From an uncultured Bacteroidaceae bacterium (GTDB lineage: Bacteria > Bacteroidota > Bacteroidia > Bacteroidales > Bacteroidaceae), in NCBI GenBank assembly GCA_904501945.1, contig CAJGCU010000116.1, positions 1 to 6,024 on the forward strand: DNA of 6,024 bases. The letters run 5' to 3'. This document shows, piece after piece, positions 1 to 5,294 of the stretch. The notes beneath the pieces are model-generated. The model did not search any database and was not told the origin of the DNA. It saw only the letters and a program-made list of their open reading frames with translations. Position 1 is the stretch's first letter. Every line of letters starts with the position of its first letter. The position numbers and the translations under genes are program-made.

Positions 1-686
1 CCCCTCTCGTCATATTTGGCTGTCCATTTGGCATCACCTTGATTGTTCAAGCATGACTTTCCTTCCTTGTCAAAACATGCCTGTTCAATTCTGTTTCCTC
101 TTTCATCGTATTTAAATATTGCTTTAGCAACTCCAAAGTTGTTCAAGCACGGCTTTCCTTCCTCATCGAAATATGCCTCTTCAATTTGGTTTCCCCTCTC
201 GTCGAATTTGGCTGTCACTTTGGCAAAGCCCATAATATGTTTGCACGGCTCTCCATTCTCATTGTAAACTGTTTGTTCAATTATGTTCTCCCTCTTGTCA
301 TATTTGAATGTCACTTTGGCATAGCCATTTTTATCTTTGCACGGCTTCCCTTTCTCGTCGTAATATACCGATCCAGTTATGTTTCCCCTTTCGTCGTATC
401 TGGCTGTCCATTTGGCAATGCCTTTCTTATCCAAGCACGGCTTCCCTTCCTCATCGAAATATGCCGTTTCAATTTGGTTTCCCCTCTCATCGTATTTGAG
501 TGTCACTTTGGCATAACCATAGTTACTTATGCACGGCTTTCCCTCCTCGTCAAAATATGCTAATTCAATTCTGTTTCCTCGCTCGTCGTACTTGTTTGTC
601 CATTTGGCAATTCCGTTATTGCTTCTGCACGGCTTTCCTTCCTCGTCAAAATAACTTACTTCAACGACATTCCCATCATTATCAAC
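1..686 (-). repeat. Tandem 96-bp coding repeats (32-residue YDERGN/YFDEEGKPC units)
   Basis: Seven complete in-frame units begin at 686, 590, 494, 398, 302, 206 and 110, and an eighth at 14 is cut by the window edge. The GCACGGCT string, or a one-base variant, recurs every 96 bp on the plus strand. The consensus is YDERGN-x-IE-xx-YFDEEGKPC followed by a variable stretch and G-x-AK-x-T-x-K. The spacing is exactly 32 residues with no indels. Unit 5 (302-207) is the most diverged of the canonical units (YDKREN, YNENGEPC). A degenerate 32-residue unit precedes them at 782-687. The units resemble RHS/YD-type beta-hairpin repeats, which is a family analogy I cannot verify here. The total number of units is unknown because the gene continues. 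Confidence 0.93.
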
Positions 687-2261
687 CTTATGGATTTGGG
701 TTGCCCACATCTGTTCGTTCAGCACAAGGCTGTCGTTGATGTCAAAATAGGATGCTCTGGCGATGTTTCCATGTGGCTCATACTCGCACTCATAGCCGGA
801 CACGCCTTTCTTTGTGCATGCCCTTTCGCCTTCAATGCCAAGGTACTCCACTCGTGTGCGGCGGCCCAGCGAGTCGAGCGTATATTGCTTGCCGAAGATG
901 CCGTCGGCATCGCTCACAGCGCTGCGCGAGAGCTGATAGTCGTTGTTGGAGTGGAAGGTCTGACGGACGATGTGTCCGTTCTCGTCGCGTTCATACACAT
1001 AGCGCACAATGTTCGATTTCTGCTGATTGGCGTCCATCTGCCCCATGGACATGCTGGCGAGACTTGCGCCCACGAATCCTGTTCCCTGCTGCTCGCGCGA
1101 TGCGATAAAGTCGGCTACGGCTGCAGGCACGCCATTGCGTTCCGAGAGCATGTGGCGCAGCAGCACTTTCCCCTGTGCGTTGCAGTAGTTGATGCGTGCC
1201 GCCATGCCGTTGTCCTTGTGGTATTCCATCTCGAGGATAGGGTAGCGGTCTTTCCATTCGGTGATTCCGACCTCCTGTGGCTGCAGGGCAGAGTTGACGT
1301 ATGCCACCCGGTGGATTCGCCAGTTCCATGCGCCGGGCTCTCCGAATGGGATGCGGCGGTACTCGAACTGGAAACTCCGATTCCGTTTCTCCACCTGCTT
1401 CTCTGTCAGCGGAAGCACTCCCTCGGGCACTCCGTAGCAGTCCACATAGTCGGCAAAGTAGGCATAGGTGGAGCGGTTGTAGTCCCATGTGAAGATTCCG
1501 AGCGCACACAGCAGCAGGGCTGCTATGCCGTAGGCTATGCGCTGCTTGATATGTTGGCGGCGCAAGGCCTTCTGAAAATGTTCGAAATTCTGTTCCAGCA
1601 GGGCTGCTTTTACCCTGTTCAGGGCAAGTTCTTCTTGTGTGTTTTGTATGTTGGCATATGTCTTTTCCTTCAAATCCAACAGTGCTTCCGGAAAGCATTC
1701 CTCTTCCGTCAGTTTTCCTCCTTCTGTCAATGACACTTTAGGTTTTCCGCTGATAATGAATGGGATAATCTTTTCTTTTTGTTTCTTGATGCCTTCTTCT
1801 TTCTTTGCTATTGCCTCTTCTGCCTTCCTTGTTTCCTCTTCCGTCATCAGACCTTCTGCTGTCTTCCTCTTTAGTTCCTCTTTCATTGTCTTGCAAACGG
1901 ATTCGCCCGTGAAATAAAGAATTTCATCGTTAATCCATGTGGACTTTGCTGCTTGTGGCGAACAGATGACAATGAGGTATTCAGACTTGTCAAGTGCGGC
2001 TTTAATTTCCGTAGTCAGTTCCTCTTGTCCAGGCAGGTTGGTCTCGTCACGGAATATGGTACGCATGTATCTGATTCCCATCTCATCCTTCTTGCGGTAT
2101 TTTTTGGGAATCTTGTAGTTTTGAAGTTTATTCTGTATCTGTTCAGCTTTCTCTCTGTCTTCCCCGGCCTTCTTATAACTGATGAATGCAAAGTATGTCT
2201 TTTCCTCTGTCTTGTGCTGGAAAAGATTCTTCAATTTGCCTATATTTAAGAGATAAGTCAT
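1..2261 (-). CDS. Receptor-like TIR, transmembrane, 32-residue-repeat protein (3' end outside window)
   Basis: An unbroken frame of 753 codons runs off the left edge. The start is ATG at 2261, because an in-frame TAG lies two codons upstream (ATG-TAG-AAA-ATG) and the next Met falls inside the TIR. TIR domain at about 21-170: TYFAFISYKK (22-31), FRDETNLPGQEEL (70-82), YLIVICSPQAA (95-105), W109-I-N-D-E113 (WxxxE, putative catalytic Glu) and KIIPFIISG (164-172). A charged insert (about 120-163) separates the last two. A membrane helix lies at about 242-258, with Arg/Lys on its N-side and acidic residues after it, implying a cytosolic TIR and a periplasmic C-terminus. Residues 260-420 form a GC-rich unique region (GVPEGVLPLTEKQV, VAYVNSALQP) that I recall only vaguely from other signalling proteins with YD-like repeats. 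From 526, 32-residue units of the type YDERGN-x-IE-xx-YFDEEGKPC recur, with a degenerate unit at 494. Ligand, partner and activity are unknown. Confidence 0.9.
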   Translation of the reverse strand, partial: MTYLLNIGKLKNLFQHKTEEKTYFAFISYKKAGEDREKAEQIQNKLQNYKIPKKYRKKDEMGIRYMRTIFRDETNLPGQEELTTEIKAALDKSEYLIVICSPQAAKSTWINDEILYFTGESVCKTMKEELKRKTAEGLMTEEETRKAEEAIAKKEEGIKKQKEKIIPFIISGKPKVSLTEGGKLTEEECFPEALLDLKEKTYANIQNTQEELALNRVKAALLEQNFEHFQKALRRQHIKQRIAYGIAALLLCALGIFTWDYNRSTYAYFADYVDCYGVPEGVLPLTEKQVEKRNRSFQFEYRRIPFGEPGAWNWRIHRVAYVNSALQPQEVGITEWKDRYPILEMEYHKDNGMAARINYCNAQGKVLLRHMLSERNGVPAAVADFIASREQQGTGFVGASLASMSMGQMDANQQKSNIVRYVYERDENGHIVRQTFHSNNDYQLSRSAVSDADGIFGKQYTLDSLGRRTRVEYLGIEGERACTKKGVSGYECEYEPHGNIARASYFDINDSLVLNEQMWATQIHKVDNDGNVVEVSYFDEEGKPCRSNNGIAKWTNKYDERGNRIELAYFDEEGKPCISNYGYAKVTLKYDERGNQIETAYFDEEGKPCLDKKGIAKWTARYDERGNITGSVYYDEKGKPCKDKNGYAKVTFKYDKRENIIEQTVYNENGEPCKHIMGFAKVTAKFDERGNQIEEAYFDEEGKPCLNNFGVAKAIFKYDERGNRIEQACFDKEGKSCLNNQGDAKWTAKYDER

Positions 2262-2287
2262 TTTCTACATGATTTATATTATAATTG

Positions 2288-2319
2288 CAAAAATAAACAA
2301 AAATTGTGGATGTTCCACA
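2288..2319 (-). promoter_or_regulatory. Candidate Bacteroidota-type promoter for the TIR-repeat gene
   Basis: On the minus strand TATTTTTG (2295-2288) matches the Bacteroidota -7 consensus TAnnTTTG exactly. TGTG (2319-2316), one mismatch from the -33 TTTG, lies 20 nt upstream, within the usual 19-21 nt spacing. Transcription would start near 2282, giving a leader of about 20 nt before the ATG at 2261. AT-rich sequence makes chance matches easy, so this is tentative. Confidence 0.4.
2300..2319 (-). terminator. Short hairpin before T-rich sequence: weak terminator or operator
   Basis: On the minus strand TGTGGA-ACA-TCCACA forms a perfect 6-bp stem with a 3-nt loop (2319-2305), followed by AATTTTTGTTTATTTTTG. 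It lies 70 bp past the TIR-WD40 stop codon, where a terminator would be expected. The stem is short and only half GC, and it overlaps the candidate -33 box of the next gene, so it could instead be a regulator-binding dyad. Confidence 0.35.
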
Positions 2320-2388
2320 CTGAATGGACAGAAAAAGAAGATATGATTTCAAGATTTTCTGTTTCTTCTTGGCCTTGGTTTATATTAT

Positions 2389-3771
2389 TTATTGGTACAA
2401 GTCGGAAATGTCCCAGATGCGGATGGTCTTGTCTTGTGACGCAGACACGATTTTCTTCCCGTCTGGGCTGAATGCGGCAGAATAAACACATTTTTCATGT
2501 CCTTCGAGTGTTCTGATGCATTTTCCTGTCTGTGCATCCCATATGCGTATGGTCTTGTCTTGTGAAGCAGATACGATTCTCTTCCCGTCGGGACTGAATG
2601 CAGCAAATAATACCCAGTTTTCATGTCCTTCCAGAGTTCTGATGCATTCTCCTGTCTGTGCATCCCAGATGCGGACGGTTTCGTCCTGTGATGCCGATAC
2701 GATTCTCTTCCCGTCTGGGCTGAATATAGCTGTACGGACAGTTTTTGTGTGTCCCTTAAGAATATTGATGCATTTTTTTGTTTCTGCGTCCCAGATACGT
2801 ATGGTTTTGTCCAGTGATGCCGACACGATTCGGGTTCCGTCAGGGCTGAATGTGGCGTAATACACCCAGTGTGTGTGCTCGTTGAGTATAGCAAGGCAGT
2901 TTCCTGATCTTGTAATCCATATGCGTATGGTCTTGTCTGGCGATGCCGACACGATTCGGGTTCCGTCAGGACTGAATGCAGCAGAGCGTACATTGCTTGG
3001 GTGTCCTGTGAGTGGTCTGTTGCATTCTCCTGTAGTTGCGTCCCAGATGCGTATGGTTTTGTCCAGTGATGCCGACACGATTTGCGTTCCGTCAGTATTG
3101 AATGTGGCAGAATGCACTTTGCTTGCATGCCCTTTCAGTATATTGAGACATATCCCTGTTTCTGTATCCCAGATGCGGACGGTTTTGTCCAGTGATGCCG
3201 ATACGATTTTCTTTCCGTCAGGGCTGAATGCAGCGGAATATACTGTATCAGCATGCCCTTCGAGAGTTTTTGCATGGCAATGGATTGGATGTGGTTCCAC
3301 CATTAGTACAGCCTCCTCGTTAACCATTTCTCTCAAAAGGCTTTTCTCCTTCAGAAGGTGTTCCTTCCCCAGCAGTCGGCAGACGGAAGCGACCAGCTCG
3401 CAGGTCTTCTCACGGTAGTCAGGATAGGCTACGAGCCAGTGCGAACTGCCTAAATAGTAGTCCAGTCCATCGCTCATTTGGGTGCTGTCAATGACGAATG
3501 GGATCCTGTGTTTTTTTGCATTGAAGGCGATTCTCACCTCGCTCTGCACGTGATTTGAAATGTTGGAGTTGGCTGAGAATATGAGTACCATTGCTTGGCT
3601 GCTTTTGATGGCTGGCGGAATCTGTTCCTCATAATCGATACCGGGAATGGCGTTGCGTGGAGCAATCCAGCAGGGGATGCCGCTCTCTTCGAGTGCACGG
3701 CAGACAGCGTCGGCCACAGGCTTGTCCTTGCTGGAGTAGCTGATGAAGATGTCGTGTTGCTTCTTGCTCAT
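2389..3771 (-). CDS. TIR-WD40 protein: N-terminal TIR domain with a seven-repeat beta-propeller
   Basis: The protein has 460 residues. TIR domain at about 5-135: strand A is HDIFISYSSKD (6-16), the BB-loop region is WIAPRNAIPGIDYEEQI (35-51), and the strand MVLIFSANS (61-69) is followed by SNHVQSEVRIAF with E78 at the catalytic Glu position. No Trp stands four residues before it (H74 does). A helical linker (about 120-168) leads to seven WD40 repeats of 42 residues, starting at 170, 212, 254, 296, 338, 380 and 422. Most carry GH, SPDG, SAS-x-DKT and IRIWD. Repeat 3 has IWI in place of IWD and repeat 4 has EH in place of GH. Seven repeats suffice for a closed propeller. No signal peptide or membrane helix is visible, so it is probably cytosolic, with the propeller as a likely ligand- or protein-binding sensor and the TIR as output (inference). 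The ATG at 3771 directly precedes the TIR; no Shine-Dalgarno is visible. Confidence 0.95.
   Translation of the reverse strand: MSKKQHDIFISYSSKDKPVADAVCRALEESGIPCWIAPRNAIPGIDYEEQIPPAIKSSQAMVLIFSANSNISNHVQSEVRIAFNAKKHRIPFVIDSTQMSDGLDYYLGSSHWLVAYPDYREKTCELVASVCRLLGKEHLLKEKSLLREMVNEEAVLMVEPHPIHCHAKTLEGHADTVYSAAFSPDGKKIVSASLDKTVRIWDTETGICLNILKGHASKVHSATFNTDGTQIVSASLDKTIRIWDATTGECNRPLTGHPSNVRSAAFSPDGTRIVSASPDKTIRIWITRSGNCLAILNEHTHWVYYATFSPDGTRIVSASLDKTIRIWDAETKKCINILKGHTKTVRTAIFSPDGKRIVSASQDETVRIWDAQTGECIRTLEGHENWVLFAAFSPDGKRIVSASQDKTIRIWDAQTGKCIRTLEGHEKCVYSAAFSPDGKKIVSASQDKTIRIWDISDLYQ
2392..3264 (-). repeat. Seven tandem 126-bp WD40-coding repeats
   Basis: Units start at 3264, 3138, 3012, 2886, 2760, 2634 and 2508; the last is 117 bp and ends the protein. 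DNA identity is high in places: 37-nt stretches at 2816-2852 and 2942-2978 (repeats 4 and 3) differ at one position. Two sub-groups are visible. Repeats 2-4 carry DGT before the IVSAS motif, and repeats 5-7 carry DGK with SASQD and a CIRTLEGH-type junction. This pattern suggests duplication of blades within the gene or homogenisation by gene conversion. Confidence 0.93.
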
Positions 3772-3814
3772 GGTTTCTATAGATATAAGTATTTAGTGTT
3801 GGGGTTCCTATTAG

Positions 3815-3847
3815 CAAATGAAACGATCCTCAGCTGTTGGACAGCTG
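3815..3847 (-). promoter_or_regulatory. Dyad CAGCTGT-n3-ACAGCTG next to a possible -7 box upstream of the TIR-WD40 gene
   Basis: Positions 3831-3847 form a perfect 7-bp inverted repeat with a 3-nt centre. Eight bases downstream on the minus strand is TTCATTTG (3822-3815), one mismatch from TAnnTTTG, about 44 nt before the ATG at 3771. The dyad covers the spacer region where a repressor or activator could act. No convincing -33 TTTG is present, and no T-tract follows the hairpin, so a terminator is unlikely. The remaining sequence of this 199-bp gap shows no other feature apart from the WD40 relic. Confidence 0.3.
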
Positions 3848-3920
3848 GATAGGGGGCGTTGATTTCCCGTTCGGTGGGCTGTCAATCTTCCTTGAAAGTG
3901 GTATAGTTAGATGGATTTGC

Positions 3921-3953
3921 TTACAAGTCGGAGATGTCCCAGATGCGGATGGT
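3921..3953 (-). pseudogene. Relic of the 3' end of a second WD40 gene
   Basis: Read on the minus strand this encodes TIRIWDISDL followed by TAA. Positions 3922-3953 match 2396-2427, the last codons of the intact TIR-WD40 gene, at 31 of 32 bases; the single difference is a third-codon-position A/G. Similarity stops abruptly on both sides. It begins 17 bp past the stop codon of the coiled-coil TIR gene and is in a different frame from it. The remnant is too short to be functional. It is best read as the trace of a WD40 domain that once ended here, left behind by recombination. Confidence 0.8.
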
Positions 3954-3970
3954 TGACAAAAATGATTCAA

Positions 3971-5230
3971 TTAGCGTAATTGAAAAGTAGGAGTTTTTTC
4001 ACTTTCCTCTGAAACTAATTGTTCGTATGATTCCAATTGTGCATTTATTATTTTTAGTTTAGCAGAATCTGCGTTTCTTTCTAATTCCCACATTATTTCT
4101 GAATATTTTAAAGTTTCAGGCTCTTCATTTTTTTCATATTCCAATTGACTCTTTGCTGCTTCCAGCCCAATGTCAACATTAGACTTCTTTGTCGATTCTT
4201 TTTTAACTAACGAATCTCTTATCATCTCCATCTTTTTTGCCATTAATAATAATGTTGAAACAGTGTCAGTCTTTGAGGAGTCGCTATGAGTGACTTTTTT
4301 ATTTAGATGTTCGTCATTTTGATTGTCGTCTTTGCTCTTAACAGATGTGTGAGAATTTATGGCGACTTTCTCTGTTGCAGCAACTTGATGAATATTTTTT
4401 TCAGTTTTTATATCTGTAGATTTAATGTCTTCTACATTCTTGGTTTTATTTTTCTCGATTTTTATATTTTCGGTAACAGAAGAAATTTCAGACGAGAGTT
4501 CATGGTCTTGTGTATTTCCCAATCTCAGACCGAATACAATTATCAAAATCGTAACCATTCCACCTGATACCCACCAAATTGTGGATTTTTTCATAAAGTT
4601 TTGGCGAAATAGAGATATAAAGGATGAAAATAAGGCAACTCTCTGTTCTTTCCTTTTCTGTTGTTCTTCTTTTCTTTTTCGTTCTGCTTCTACCTTGCGG
4701 AGGGCCTCTTCCTCACGTTTCTTGCGCGCTTCCTCTGTCTGTCGTTGTGCTTCGGCTTCTGCCAGTGCCAGCTGTTCCTTCCCCTTATTAGATTTTTCTA
4801 ATTTGGCTTCGTAGTTTGTCCATACTTTCAGGTCACGGATGAGTTTCTCGCGTTGCAACGGGTTCTGCCAGTCGATAGTATCGGCTTTCTGGTAGTCAAA
4901 TTTGAACTCATCGTTCATCTTGCATGGCTCGATGTATACGATGACTACTTTCTTGCCTTCTTCATGGTATTTATCATAGGCAAAATCCAGTTCTTTCAGC
5001 GCATTCTCCGATTGCTGTGATGCTTCGCTGAGCATGAACAGGAAGATGGGGCATGAGTTGATGGCGCGAACGATGATTTTGGTGAATTTGGGGTTGCCGC
5101 TCTCGATGCCTTCCAAGTCCATCCAGCACTGTGCCAGCGTTTCAGCCTCAATTTCTTTCTTGAAGCGTTTCACCTTTTCGATGTCGCGTCGGCAATAGCT
5201 GATGAATATGTCTTTTTGTTGGTTGTTCAT
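3971..5230 (-). CDS. TIR domain, coiled coil, single transmembrane helix, low-complexity C-terminal tail
   Basis: The protein has 419 residues. TIR domain at about 5-140: strand A is KDIFISYCRRD (6-16), the BB-loop region is DLEGIESGNPKFTKII (38-53), and the core strand is FLFMLSEAS (63-71). The helix ALKELDFAY puts E80 at the catalytic Glu position, with Asn rather than Trp four residues earlier. The second half (VVIVYIEPCKM, then the D-x-I-x-WQNPLQREKLIRDLKVW segment) matches a TIR type I recall as common in Bacteroidales. Residues 150-198 form a highly charged Ala/Glu/Lys/Arg coiled coil. Residues 218-236 (TIWWVSGG onward) are a membrane helix with Lys/Arg on its N-side, implying TIR in the cytosol and tail in the periplasm. 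The tail (240-419) is Lys/Ser/Asn/Glu-rich with no fold I recognise and is AT-rich. The ATG at 5230 starts directly before the TIR; no Shine-Dalgarno is visible (CTGAAA precedes it). A WD40 gene relic lies 17 bp past the stop. Confidence 0.92.
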   Translation of the reverse strand: MNNQQKDIFISYCRRDIEKVKRFKKEIEAETLAQCWMDLEGIESGNPKFTKIIVRAINSCPIFLFMLSEASQQSENALKELDFAYDKYHEEGKKVVIVYIEPCKMNDEFKFDYQKADTIDWQNPLQREKLIRDLKVWTNYEAKLEKSNKGKEQLALAEAEAQRQTEEARKKREEEALRKVEAERKRKEEQQKRKEQRVALFSSFISLFRQNFMKKSTIWWVSGGMVTILIIVFGLRLGNTQDHELSSEISSVTENIKIEKNKTKNVEDIKSTDIKTEKNIHQVAATEKVAINSHTSVKSKDDNQNDEHLNKKVTHSDSSKTDTVSTLLLMAKKMEMIRDSLVKKESTKKSNVDIGLEAAKSQLEYEKNEEPETLKYSEIMWELERNADSAKLKIINAQLESYEQLVSEESEKTPTFQLR

Positions 5231-5294
5231 TTTCAGAAATGTTTGACTGTGTAAATGGTAAAAATAGATAAAAGATAGGGGGCAGAGAAGTTCT

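Noticed and set aside
1..686. CRISPR array
   Set aside because: The regular 96-bp spacing is a coding repeat in an open frame with conserved protein sequence throughout. There are no alternating identical repeats and unique spacers.
43..739. Short plus-strand open frames with periodic peptides
   Set aside because: They are antisense to the 96-bp repeats, and their periodicity follows from the repeat length.
991..1698. Minus-strand open frame of 235 codons in another frame
   Set aside because: It overlaps the TIR-repeat gene in the same GC-rich block, where stops are rare in all frames. The product is Arg/Pro/Ser-rich without a fold.
690..1733. Long plus-strand open frame (347 codons)
   Set aside because: It is antisense to the GC-rich block of the TIR-repeat gene, whose minus-strand frame is unbroken for 753 codons and has clear domains. 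The plus-strand translation shows no recognisable domain.
2385..3128. Second minus-strand open frame over the WD40 repeats (247 codons)
   Set aside because: It is an out-of-frame reading of the 126-bp repeats. A length divisible by three keeps all frames open once one copy is open.
2516..3418. Plus-strand open frames opposite the WD40 repeats
   Set aside because: They are antisense reflections of the repeats, with the same periodic peptide and no independent support.
5270..5277. Promoter for the coiled-coil TIR gene (TATCTTTT on the minus strand)
   Set aside because: It misses the G of TAnnTTTG and has no TTTG at 19-21 nt upstream; the nearest is 27 nt away, inside the preceding gene.
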